DNA of 64,000 nt from Saprospiraceae bacterium (GTDB taxonomy: Bacteria; Bacteroidota; Bacteroidia; Chitinophagales; Saprospiraceae): positions 124,001 to 188,000 of the forward strand of contig JADJYQ010000007.1 in assembly GCA_016719615.1 (NCBI GenBank). Reading direction: 5' to 3'. The first letter of the stretch is position 1; every line of letters begins with the position of its first letter. The position numbers and the translations under genes were made by a program. The notes beneath the pieces were generated by a model. That model saw nothing but the letters and a program-made list of their open reading frames with translations. It was not told where the DNA came from and did no database searches. Shown piece by piece: positions 35,222-44,600 of the stretch.

Positions 35222-35671
35222 TTAAGCATCCGGGATATTAGGTTCAACCAAACGCTTTAATTTGTCTAAGGATTCCTGCCAACCCAAATAACACATTTCT
35301 ATTGGAATGGAATCAGGTATTCCTTCTTGAGTTGCCAATAGTTCTGTCCCACATAAAACAGTTTTGAATTGTATGGTGGTAATCATTTGTCCCGGCAAAT
35401 TGGGGTCGTCAAATTGGTCTGTGTATTTTAATACTTCATTGGGAATTATTTCCAAATATTCACCGCCAAATGAAAGACTTTTCCCCGTTGTAAAATTGAT
35501 AAAAGACATTTTGTATGAACCTCCTATTTTTACTTCCATACTATGAACTTTACAAACAAAGCCATAAGGTGGAAGCCAGGAAGCCATCGCATCAGCATCT
35601 GTGAATGCTTTAAATACTTTTTCGATGGGTGCTGCAAAAACCCGGTGCAGATTTACAGTATTATTTGGCAT
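35222..35671 (-). CDS. SRPBCC (AHSA1-like) protein
   Basis: The 149-residue product begins at the ATG at 35671 (MPNNTVNLHRVFAAPIEKVF). It shows the AHSA1/START pattern: FKAFTDADAMASWLPPYGF, GGSYKMSFINFTTG and a C-terminal amphipathic helix (GWQESLDKLKRLVEP). The fold makes a hydrophobic ligand cavity. A TTG three codons upstream also opens the frame. It probably shares a transcript with the VOC gene downstream. Confidence 0.82.
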   Translation of the reverse strand: MPNNTVNLHRVFAAPIEKVFKAFTDADAMASWLPPYGFVCKVHSMEVKIGGSYKMSFINFTTGKSLSFGGEYLEIIPNEVLKYTDQFDDPNLPGQMITTIQFKTVLCGTELLATQEGIPDSIPIEMCYLGWQESLDKLKRLVEPNIPDA

Positions 35672-35831
35672 ATATTTCAAATTTTATGGGCAAAATTATT
35701 TCATTTTATTCAATTTTTCGAAATATGTCTATATCACCGCTCAATGGCTGCCCCAGTTGAATAAGTATTAAATTTCATTGATTTCAAAATCCATAAAAAG
35801 TAATGTTTTACGAAGTTCTAAGATTCATTCC

Positions 35832-36245
35832 TCAAAGCTTTTTTAGTATTTCGTCTGGTGAAAAAACAGCAATCTCAGAACCCTTGAAGTCTTTAAGATT
35901 TCTGGTCACAATACAATCCATTTTGTCAATCGAAGCAGCTGCTAGAATTTGCAGTGCGTCTTCAAAATCTTTAAATCTAGATTTTAATCCGCGAATTATG
36001 GTATGACCATCTATAGGAATAATTGTCAAAAATTCCGTTAAATCAAGTAAAATAGATCTCAATTTTTTATCATCAATATGTTTTTTAAGTAGAAAGTTAG
36101 TAGTCGCAATGGAATGAGAAGAAGCGTAAAGCTTTATTTTTTGACTTTCGGCAATTCCAAAAAGAGCTATAGCAAATTTGCTATGAGGCGTTCGGTCCGC
36201 CAATAAGTCCAGAATAATGTTTGTATCCACAAATATGTTCTTCAT
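35832..36245 (-). CDS. PIN-domain ribonuclease toxin (VapC-like)
   Basis: The 137-residue PIN protein has the expected acidic residues: D7 in FVDTNIILDLL, the DFEDALQ segment near 92-98, and the TRNLKDF motif near 114-120. Toxins of this type cleave RNA, often tRNA. Its ATG overlaps the antitoxin stop codon (ATGA), the standard antitoxin-toxin coupling. Unlike the other PIN gene in this island, it is intact. Confidence 0.87.
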   Translation of the reverse strand: MKNIFVDTNIILDLLADRTPHSKFAIALFGIAESQKIKLYASSHSIATTNFLLKKHIDDKKLRSILLDLTEFLTIIPIDGHTIIRGLKSRFKDFEDALQILAAASIDKMDCIVTRNLKDFKGSEIAVFSPDEILKKL

Positions 36246-36487
36246 TGGTGCTTTTCCTTATAGTAGGATTCCAAAATCTTATTTTCGTTAAAATTTTTAG
36301 GCAATTTTACACTACCTACCAATTTCTTTAGTTTAGGTGAAATTTTACCACGAGACTCCTTATCCTGAATCAAGCTTTCCAGATAACTCTCAATGAGTTT
36401 AGATAAGCTCCGATCGGTCTCCTTAGCGTATTTTTTAGCTTTCTCAATCACGCTTTTTTCTACTGTTAATGTTAACTTGGTGGTCAT
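36242..36487 (-). CDS. DUF6364-type antitoxin
   Basis: The 81-residue protein starts MTTKLTLTVEKSVIEKAKKY, continues AKETDRSLSKLIESYLESL and ends in a basic tail with PKNFNENKILESYYKEKHQ. The first 45 residues look like a ribbon-helix-helix fold (beta strand TKLTLTV, two helices), and the tail would wrap the toxin. I used the ATG at 36487; the frame also opens at a GTG one codon upstream. It is the first gene of the pair, directly below a likely operator. Confidence 0.82.
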   Translation of the reverse strand: MTTKLTLTVEKSVIEKAKKYAKETDRSLSKLIESYLESLIQDKESRGKISPKLKKLVGSVKLPKNFNENKILESYYKEKHQ

Positions 36488-36490
36488 CAC

Positions 36491-36517
36491 ACGTATATTT
36501 TATGTAAAAATACGTAT
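36491..36517. promoter_or_regulatory. Candidate autoregulatory operator of the antitoxin-toxin operon
   Basis: ACGTATA occurs twice in direct orientation, at 36491 and 36512 (21 bases apart, two helical turns). ACGTAT at 36491-36496 is also the reverse complement of ATACGT at 36510-36515, and the right copy is part of the palindrome ATACGTAT. The element touches the start codon, the usual place for an antitoxin binding site. Confidence 0.4.
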
Positions 36518-36602
36518 AATTTTGAGTTTTGGCGAATTTTCGACAGAAAAAGTCCATTTATTTTTGAACTTATAAAAGTATATATTCGTGATGCGCCCAG
36601 TA

Positions 36603-37544
36603 TTATTTCATCAATTCTTTCATCCATTGAATACATTCAACTTCATTTACGATGGACCATGAATGCGGATGCCGTTGTCCGTTGGAGCGATAGCCCGTTT
36701 GAAAAGACTGCATGAACTCAGCTTTCTGATTACCCATAAGATTAAGTCGGTTAATGAGTTCAGCCGTAACTTCATAATTTGATCTCCGAACGGTTTGATT
36801 TCGATTTTTAATTCGCCAGGCAATATCCACATCATGATAGGTTCGAACTGCAGTATTTAATAAAAACTTTTCGTTCTGACCATATGCTTTGTTCATACTA
36901 AATGCAGTAAGTTTCGCATATGTTGAGATATTTTCAATTGGAACACCATAATCATTTTTAATGTGGCGTATGGCTCTTTCTGCTTCTTCCACTGCCATTT
37001 CAGAGTACTTATTTTTTGCAGATTCCTCCAATTGCTCATAGATGGTAAAGATGTCAATGGGAGAATCTACTGTAAAAATACCCCGAGCTTGGATGGGAAA
37101 CTTTTCCGGAAACTCATTACAAAGTTCTACATACCTCAACGCGAGCATTCCCCCGGCAGAATATCCGCCTAATACAAAGTTATTCGGACTGACATGGTAT
37201 CGCTTTATAACATCATTGAGTACTGCAGATAATTTTAATTGCGTTATAGAGTCTGCATACAATTTGTTTCCACCTGCCCAAAAAATGCTTAAAATATTAT
37301 TTGCGTGTGCAACTTTATGCAATTTCGTTTCATTTGGTGAGTCTTCCGGAATTTGTCCAAATCCAGCTATAAGAACCAAGGCACCTAAAATGGCATTCAA
37401 ATTTTCCGGTTCTGCAACCAAATAATATCCGCTGTAAAAATCATTTTCATCCAAGACAATCTTTTTTAAGGATTGCGCATCTGTTTCCAAAATTGAGAAA
37501 ATTACACTGGACAAGAATGATCCCCATTTAATGTTCAGGTACAT
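36603..37544 (-). CDS. Predicted secreted alpha/beta hydrolase
   Basis: The product (about 313 residues from the ATG at 37544) begins with a short hydrophobic signal-like stretch (WGSFLSSVIFSILETDAQ). It carries the nucleophile elbow GGYSAGGMLALRYVEL, preceded by an oxyanion-type ALVLIAGFGQIPEDSP. The C-terminal HPHSWSIV may supply the catalytic His. An in-frame ATG lies 47 codons upstream (37685), but that extension looks non-coding. I would call it an esterase-like hydrolase with unknown substrate; no cognate pathway gene is nearby. Confidence 0.65.
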   Translation of the reverse strand: MYLNIKWGSFLSSVIFSILETDAQSLKKIVLDENDFYSGYYLVAEPENLNAILGALVLIAGFGQIPEDSPNETKLHKVAHANNILSIFWAGGNKLYADSITQLKLSAVLNDVIKRYHVSPNNFVLGGYSAGGMLALRYVELCNEFPEKFPIQARGIFTVDSPIDIFTIYEQLEESAKNKYSEMAVEEAERAIRHIKNDYGVPIENISTYAKLTAFSMNKAYGQNEKFLLNTAVRTYHDVDIAWRIKNRNQTVRRSNYEVTAELINRLNLMGNQKAEFMQSFQTGYRSNGQRHPHSWSIVNEVECIQWMKELMK

Positions 37545-37700
37545 ACTTTTGCATTTCTTGTTAACTGGGAGGACATGTAATAGGGTAATTAAAGCCCACC
37601 ACAAATATTTATCAAAAATAATACATCTTTGTTGCTTTATGGTTTTTATCAGATTAATACTTTGAGGCCAATAGGCATGCATCAATCCTAGAGATAAGTA

Positions 37701-37735
37701 TATAGGTTCAAAATGAATTGAAATCTATTCACACA
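37701..37735 (-). repeat. Degenerate copy of the CRISPR-like repeat
   Basis: About 24 of 35 positions match the conserved half of the array repeat, including GAATTGAAATCTATTCACAC. This is the last copy I found, at the right edge of the island. The remaining bases to 37,987 hold no gene that I can see. Confidence 0.4.
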
Positions 37736-37987
37736 TATATTCAAATTAAAACTAAACAATTATTTTCTTAATTACAACTTAACTTTGAGTTAAAGTGAAT
37801 TTTAAGAAATGAGAAAAGCTGAAGCTGCATAAACGAGATTTATTAATCGCATAATAACATTGTCCTCATCTCACAGCTAAATTTTTTATTAGAAAATGGC
37901 GTGTATGTCATTGGCTATATAGGCTAGTCTCAGCTAAATATAGCTTTCAATAGCCCAATATCCAGGAATTATTTTATATAGTGTGAT

Positions 37988-38545
37988 TTATTCTTCAATT
38001 TTAATTTCATTTACCGCAATTGATTTTTTGTACTGCTTAAAAAAATAAACCGACCAACATAGTGATACTATATGAAAAGACATAAATCCAATTTCGGCCC
38101 AAATTCCCAATACATTATGATTGTGATTCATATTAAACAATATCAGATTGATCGTGTATGGAAATGCACACCAGAGGGTGGCTATTTTAATCCACTTTGG
38201 AAATGGTTTGTAAAATGAAATGAGTATAAAAGCCGGAAAAAAGAAATAGCCTGCTGAGGAAATTATATGCATTCCCGGCTTCTCATACCAAAAATCCACA
38301 CCAGCAAACAAAATACCCCAGGCAATGCCAAATATAGTGAACCCAGCTGCTGCCATGTCCCAACCTTCGCGAGCAAGTTTCATGGCCAATAAAATAGAAC
38401 CGGTGGCAAAAGCTGTTTGAATAATTTTATGGCTTATATGTTGATTTGGGAATGCTACATTCCCCAACACAGCAATAATCGCAATCGCGAAACAAATCAA
38501 TTGAGCATAGGTAACGTGCCTGTCAGAAATTTGATGAGGATTCAT
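37988..38545 (-). CDS. Hypothetical six-TM membrane protein
   Basis: I do not recognise a family. The 185-residue protein has hydrophobic helices at about 13-30, 40-56, 66-84, 92-110, 118-136 and 146-168, and a charged C-terminal tail (KQYKKSIAVNEIKIEE). Histidines and tryptophans are frequent in the loops (NMNHNHNVLGIW). There is no signal peptide and no obvious catalytic motif. It stands alone between the hydrolase and the hydroxyacid dehydrogenase. Confidence 0.6.
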   Translation of the reverse strand: MNPHQISDRHVTYAQLICFAIAIIAVLGNVAFPNQHISHKIIQTAFATGSILLAMKLAREGWDMAAAGFTIFGIAWGILFAGVDFWYEKPGMHIISSAGYFFFPAFILISFYKPFPKWIKIATLWCAFPYTINLILFNMNHNHNVLGIWAEIGFMSFHIVSLCWSVYFFKQYKKSIAVNEIKIEE

Positions 38546-38731
38546 ACCTGGTTTTTGAACGTCAAATATAAAATAGTATCACAAAACAATTGCATTATGG
38601 AAATTAAAATTATTCATCCGGGTCCCTTCCGTTGAAGTTTAGAACGTATGTTGTGAGGACTCAATAAAAAGAAATTCCATATATCAAAAGTGCGCTCCGG
38701 AATTCCAATTTTCTTCAATATAGACTTTATC

Positions 38732-39715
38732 TTAGCTCCTCGTATCCTTTTTGTAAAGGGTTTCAGGATTCGCAATATTTGTTGGATTTCCGTTCATATA
38801 GTTTACAATATTTTCAAAAGCTTTACTAAAGTATAATTCATAAGTGTTTTCTTCCACATAGCCTAAATGGGGTGTACAGATTACATTATTTATATTTAAC
38901 AATTCATGATTTCTATCATAGATAGGTTCATTCTCATAAACATCGACACCTACAAAAATTTGCTTACCTGATTTTAGAACATTGAGCAATCCATCCTTTT
39001 CGATTAATTCGGATCTTGCCGTGTTGATCAAAGCCGAATGGTCCTTCATCTTCTGCAAATCTGCTACTTTGACAATTCCAAACGTTTGATCATTCAATCT
39101 TAAATGTAAAGTGATAATGTCACTATTTCTGAAAAAATAGTCCTTACTTTCAGCTTGTTGAAAACCATCTTCAGAGGCTTGTCTTCGTGAGCTTTCACTA
39201 CCCCAAACTAAAACGTTGGCACCAAATACGTTCGCATATTGTGCAATTCTTTGACCAATTTTGCCATATCCCCAGATTCCTAAAGTTTTTCCATAAATGC
39301 TGGTCCCAATGTTGATCTGCCATTTACCATTCTTCATCCCTTCGATGGCCTGTGGTATTCTTCTAACCGTGTTCATCATCAATGCCCATGTTAATTCTGC
39401 AGGAGCCATCGGCGAACCCATACCTTCAGCAACGGACACATTGTATTGGGTACACAAATTTAGATCTATATGATTTGAAATTTTACCTGTTTGACTTATC
39501 AGTCTTAGTTCCGGCATTCTTATCAAGAGCTCTTCTGTAATATTCGTTCGCTCTCTTGTTAAAACTAGAATTTCGCAATCTGAAATACGCAAAGCAAGTT
39601 TAGCAGGATCCTGTTCGTGCTGATGCAAAATTTTGACATTTTGCTCTTTTAAAATTTCAAAACATTTTAGCTTTGAAATAACATCTTGGTAGTCATCTAA
39701 AATTGCGATTTTCAT
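38732..39715 (-). CDS. D-2-hydroxyacid dehydrogenase family protein
   Basis: This NAD-dependent dehydrogenase (about 327 residues from the ATG at 39715, MKIAILDDYQDV) shows the family's three catalytic segments: INTARSELI (Arg), VDVYENEPI (Glu) and CTPHLGYVEE (His). The nucleotide fold motif is GIWGYGKIGQRIAQYA. It resembles the phosphoglycerate-dehydrogenase-like subgroup that begins with a DDYQDV motif, whose substrates are mostly unknown. The frame is open for 83 codons upstream, but that stretch has no family similarity; an ATG three codons upstream (39724) is the only close alternative. Confidence 0.88.
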   Translation of the reverse strand: MKIAILDDYQDVISKLKCFEILKEQNVKILHQHEQDPAKLALRISDCEILVLTRERTNITEELLIRMPELRLISQTGKISNHIDLNLCTQYNVSVAEGMGSPMAPAELTWALMMNTVRRIPQAIEGMKNGKWQINIGTSIYGKTLGIWGYGKIGQRIAQYANVFGANVLVWGSESSRRQASEDGFQQAESKDYFFRNSDIITLHLRLNDQTFGIVKVADLQKMKDHSALINTARSELIEKDGLLNVLKSGKQIFVGVDVYENEPIYDRNHELLNINNVICTPHLGYVEENTYELYFSKAFENIVNYMNGNPTNIANPETLYKKDTRS

Positions 39716-39985
39716 TTTTGACATATATAAAATCAGGTTCAAAAAACCCAAAACTAAATAAACTCTTGCCGGAAAGTTAGCTTTTATAAATCTCATAAAT
39801 AGAGTTTTCATTTCTAAAATAGAGATATAATATTCCCCCCAAGCTGAAATAAAATGATGTTGTGCAAGCGAGCCTAACGTAAACACGTGGCTGTCATTGG
39901 GAAATGATTTGCTCTTGCTTCCACAATAACACCAATCAAAATTTGAACTTGCCGGCTTCAACAAAATCGCAGCGACTGAATCTAG

Positions 39986-40462
39986 TTAATCTTCATCCAT
40001 TTCTATTGGAATCATTTTGGCCTCACTTCTTATCTCTGAGTGTCTGATTTCACCGCCACTTGTGCCGACATATTTTGCCAACACTCCATCCGCAATGGCC
40101 ACTAAGAAACATAGAATAATGAGGTATTTTACGTGTTTAAATTTTCTTAATTCTGCAATAAAAGTTACACTGGCTATACTTCCCAATATCAAGGTCAGAA
40201 CGAAAAATGATTCTGCATATTCCTCATGTGTGTTAATAAGTGTTTCGCTGATTCCTGTCATTTTTTCGATAACTTCTTCTGCACCCTCTCCGGTATAAAA
40301 AGCTACTATCGAGCAAATGGCACTGAAGATAAAAATTCCGTATGCGATAAGTTTAACTGCCGTATTTTTAAAGACCAGGCCAGAAATGAGTACAAGCATT
40401 CCGATCAACAAACCCACTATAGGAAGGTGATTGACAATTAAGTGAAAATGTGCGTTATTCAT
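39986..40462 (-). CDS. Four-TM membrane protein of the metal-efflux operon (DUF2231-like)
   Basis: The 158-residue protein begins NNAHFHLIVNHLPIVGLLIG and has four TM helices (about 14-32, 36-56, 83-103, 107-127). YTGEGAEEVIEKMTGISE lies between helices 2 and 3. The N-terminal histidine motif (HFHLIVNHLPI) and the TGEGAEE loop are typical of small membrane proteins often placed after CzcA/CusA operons in Bacteroidota. It starts 2 bases after the adaptor gene stop, so it is part of that operon. A role in metal handling is inferred from context. Confidence 0.7.
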   Translation of the reverse strand: MNNAHFHLIVNHLPIVGLLIGMLVLISGLVFKNTAVKLIAYGIFIFSAICSIVAFYTGEGAEEVIEKMTGISETLINTHEEYAESFFVLTLILGSIASVTFIAELRKFKHVKYLIILCFLVAIADGVLAKYVGTSGGEIRHSEIRSEAKMIPIEMDED

Positions 40463-40464
40463 AA

Positions 40465-41640
40465 TTATTCAGTTATAAGGTTAAAAGATCCATTTATTAA
40501 AAATTTTGCATTTTCTTTAAAATCCTGAAAATTCAAAACTTCTACTTGATTTTTATTGGTTAAGCCGATTTTAACTTCTTTTTTTACGAAAGTGTAAGCA
40601 TCTGCCAAAGCATTTTGAAGAACTAAAACATAATACTTCCCATCAATCTCTACAATAGCATCTTGAGGCAAAGACATCTTAGCTAATGATGAAATAAAAA
40701 TTTCAGCTTCCACATACATGCCCGGATAAAACCTGTTTGATCGCTGTCCGTCTACTAAATGACCGTGAATACCTACTGTTCGATTTTCCGCATGTACTGT
40801 TTTACTAATTAAATGTACTTTAGCTTTATATGCTTCGCTCCTATTATCTTGCAGGTTAAAATGAATAACTTGTCCTATATTTATTTTGGAAATGTCTTTC
40901 TCAAAAATGTTTAATTCTAAATGTATATGATCTGTATCCATAATGGAAATTGCCATCTTTGATTGATTTAAAAAAGTTCCTTTTGAAATCGCTACCTCTG
41001 TAACATACCCATTGATAGGAGACAACACTGCAACGGTTGTGCGAATATTTTCTAATGTCAGGGTATTTGGAGAAATATTCATCAATGACAATTTCTTACG
41101 CAATGCCTCCAGTTTAACACTTGTCACTGTATATTCAGATTCAGCTTTAAGGAAGTTCTTTTGAGAAGTTACATTATCCTGAGCCAGATTTTTTTGTCTT
41201 TCATAATCTGAGTTTAGATATGCGAGCTGTCCTTTTGCTTCCAAAAAATCTTGCTGCATTTGCACATAATCAGGGTTTTCAAGTGTGAAAAGTATCTGAC
41301 CCTTTTTTACTCTTTCTCCCGGCAATAGTCGTATTTCTTTAACTGTACCTCCAAAATAACTACTAACCTCAGCACAATTTTCAGGAGGTACATCGAGTTT
41401 ACCATTAGCTTTAACCAACTCATAAAAAGAGGTCATTTCCATTCTACCCAAAACCATTTGAGAAGACTGAAATTGATTTTTGGTAAGATTATAAGTATCT
41501 AAACTTGTGGTTTCCAGTATTTTTACATTAGAAATTAGGGTTTCGTTCTTCGTTTCACATGACGAGCCTATCAAAAATAAAGGCACAATCAAATAAATAA
41601 AAACCTGATTTTTCATTCGTTTCTTAAAATTGTTATTCAT
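40465..41640 (-). CDS. RND efflux periplasmic adaptor lipoprotein (CzcB/CusB-like)
   Basis: The 391-residue membrane-fusion protein links the inner-membrane pump to the outer-membrane channel. It has a lipobox (LFLIGSSCETK), a barrel-sandwich lipoyl segment (SSYFGGTVKEIRLLPGERVK then GQILFTLENPDYVQ), a coiled-coil hairpin (about 120-190), a second lipoyl half (LSPINGYVTEVAISKGTFL) and a beta-barrel domain. There is no methionine- or histidine-rich metal-binding extension, so metal choice is not shown here. Its start overlaps the pump gene stop (ATGA). Confidence 0.9.
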   Translation of the reverse strand: MNNNFKKRMKNQVFIYLIVPLFLIGSSCETKNETLISNVKILETTSLDTYNLTKNQFQSSQMVLGRMEMTSFYELVKANGKLDVPPENCAEVSSYFGGTVKEIRLLPGERVKKGQILFTLENPDYVQMQQDFLEAKGQLAYLNSDYERQKNLAQDNVTSQKNFLKAESEYTVTSVKLEALRKKLSLMNISPNTLTLENIRTTVAVLSPINGYVTEVAISKGTFLNQSKMAISIMDTDHIHLELNIFEKDISKINIGQVIHFNLQDNRSEAYKAKVHLISKTVHAENRTVGIHGHLVDGQRSNRFYPGMYVEAEIFISSLAKMSLPQDAIVEIDGKYYVLVLQNALADAYTFVKKEVKIGLTNKNQVEVLNFQDFKENAKFLINGSFNLITE

Positions 41641-44600
41641 AGTTCTTTCATTAAATAATTGGCTTCCAAAACAGTCAAATTGTATTGATAAAATGCATTG
41701 AGATAATTTGTCTCAATGGATTTGGCATTTTCTATTAGCTGGGTATATTGAAAAAAGTTAATTTCGCCATTTTGAAAAGCTTTTACCGCATGGAATAAGG
41801 TTTCTTGCGAAAGTTTCTTTCCTATTGATTCGTAGTAAGTTAGTCCTTCTTCATATTTTCGTAAATCAGATTGAAGCGCCATATACTTTGCTTCCAATTG
41901 CTTTTTAAAATTTTCATTTTCAGAATTCAAAATGGAAACACCTGTTTTTGCCGCACTTATTTTGGCTTTATGTGAGCTAAACCATAAAGGAATGGCTACT
42001 CCAAGTTGGAATCCAAAATAGTTTTGCCTACCAATGCCATTATTTGAGCCCTGATATATTGAAACATTAAGATCAGGCAATAATTTTTGCTTTTCCAATT
42101 CAAGCTCCCGATCAACCAGATTTTTCGCATGCGTAAAATATTTTAAAAGCGGTTGGCCGATTGAATCAATCGGATTCAATTGCATGCGTTCAATTGCTGA
42201 ATCGATAATCATAAAACCGGAATTGGATTGAACCCATTGATTCAATTGAATATATGATTTTTTGATGCTTTCTTTAATTTGATTAAACTGCAGTGACACT
42301 TCCTTCTTTTTAGTCTCTGCTATTAATTTTTCCAGATAATTGGATTCACCCTGATCAAACTTTCTCTGCGCAGCAAACGCGAAAGTAGTGAATAGACTAT
42401 CCAGAAATTGGTAGTGATTGAGCATTTGTTGCCAATACACAATTTCGAAATAAGATTTTAAAACTTCTTTGGTTAAAGCGTATTTGTCAATGTCAAACTG
42501 ATCATTGGACAATTGTGTTTTCGCCTTCATTCCTTTGCGCTGAGCACTGTAAATGGTCGGAAACTGAATGGATTGACTTAGGCCCCAAACATTCAGAGGC
42601 AAGTTATTAGGGGCAATGTTACTCTTGTCTTTGTTAAAATAAAATTCTGTTTTATTAATGTCAATTGCACTTGCCTCTAATAGTTTAGTTTGGGCAACTC
42701 TTTGGGAGGAAGCTTTCAAGCCAAGATTATTTTTCAATGCTAATTCTACGGCTTGTTTGGAAGATAATTTTGTGTCCTGAGGATGGCAAAGCATTGGAGT
42801 TGCAATAATGAATATCAGTAATAGGCCCTTCATTGGTACTTTTATTTTTGGGAAATGTCCTTTTCTATCAAACAGAGCATAAAGCACCGGCAATACAATA
42901 AGTGTGAGTGCCGTTGCGGAAATTAATCCACCAATTACAACAGTAGCTAAAGGTCTCTGAACTTCAGCACCGGCTGATGTAGAAATGGCCATAGGCAAGA
43001 AACCCAAAGCTGCAGCTGATGCCGTAAGCAATACAGGTCTCAATCTGTTTTTAGTGCCTATAAGTATTCGTTTGTTGATGTCCGTAATCCCATGTGCTTT
43101 CAATTCCTTGAATTCTTCAATCAGCACAATTCCATTTAATACGGCTATGCCGAAAAGAGCAATGAATCCCACACCAGCCGAAATGCTGAAAGGTAGATCC
43201 CGTATGTAAAGTAGTATGACTCCACCAATTGCTGACATAGGTATTGCACTGTATATGATCAAGGCTTGCTTGACTGAATCAAATGCAAAGTAGAGCAGTA
43301 CAAATATGAGTAGGAGCGCAATTGGAACTGCAATCATTAATCTTTCGTTGGCAGTTCTTAAGTTTTCAAATTGACCTCCATATTCAATGGTATAACCAAT
43401 GGGGAGCCTGACTTTTTTATTTATTTCTGTTTGAACATCCTTTACCACAGATTCCAGGTCTCTGTTTCGGACATTGACACCAACCACTATTCTTCTTTTG
43501 GTGTTGTCTCTTGAGATTTTTGCAGGTCCTTTTGAATAGCTAATGTTTGCAAATTCACTTAGAGGCAATTGGTTGCCATCTGGCAATTGAATCGTAGCTG
43601 TTTCGATATCTTCAATGTCCTTATGATGATGCTCATCAAATCGAACGACCAAATCAAATTGTTTTTCGCCTTCAAAAATAGTACCGGCTGGTTTTCCGGC
43701 AAAACCTATGGTAATGATGTTGTTTAGATCTTCGACATTGAGTCCATATTTTGCAATTTTTTGCCTGTCATATTTGACAGACATTTGAGGCAGTCCTGCA
43801 ACTTTTTCAACAGTTATATCAGCAGCTCCATCAATCTCATCAATTGCTTTTTCTACTTCCAATGCTTTTTTATATAAAATATCCAAATCCTCTCCAAAAA
43901 TCTTGATAGCCAGATCGGCTCGCACCCCGGTGATCAATTCATTGAACCTCATTTCAATGGGCTGCGTAAATTCAAAATCTACTCCAGGTATTTCTGCCAA
44001 GGCGCTTTTGAATTTATCTGCAAGCTCGTCTTTGCTTTTAGCAGATACCCATTCTGCCTTTGGTCTTAATTTGATAATTACATCACTCTCTTCCATAGAC
44101 ATTGGGTCTGTAGGTACTTCTGCAGCTCCAATTCTACTCACTACTTGTTCTACCTCCGGAAATCGCTTCAAAATTGTTTCGATTCGGGTAGTCACTTCAG
44201 TTGTTTTGCTTAGTGAGGTTCCTGTTTTCAAAACAGGCTGAATCACAAAATCACCTTCATCGAGGGTAGGTACAAATTCTCCACCCATTCGGGTAAAAAT
44301 GAAAGCAACGGAAAGGAGAAGAACCCCTGCCATTCCTAAAACAATTTTTTTATTTTCTAATGCCCATGTTATTGTAGGTTTATAACTATTTTCGAAGTAT
44401 GTTATCAAACGCGATGAAATCGTATTTTGATCAGGATCTGATGGTTTCATAAATAATGATGCCATCACAGGCACATAGGTAAAACAAAGCATCATTGCTC
44501 CTATCAAAGCAAAGCAAAATACCAAAGCCATGGGCTTGAACATTTTACCTTCCACACCAACCAATGAAAGAATTGGGATAAATACGATAATAATGATTAA

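Noticed and set aside
39716..39964. N-terminal extension of the hydroxyacid dehydrogenase
   Set aside because: The extra 83 codons lack family similarity, and MKIAILDDYQDV is the normal start.
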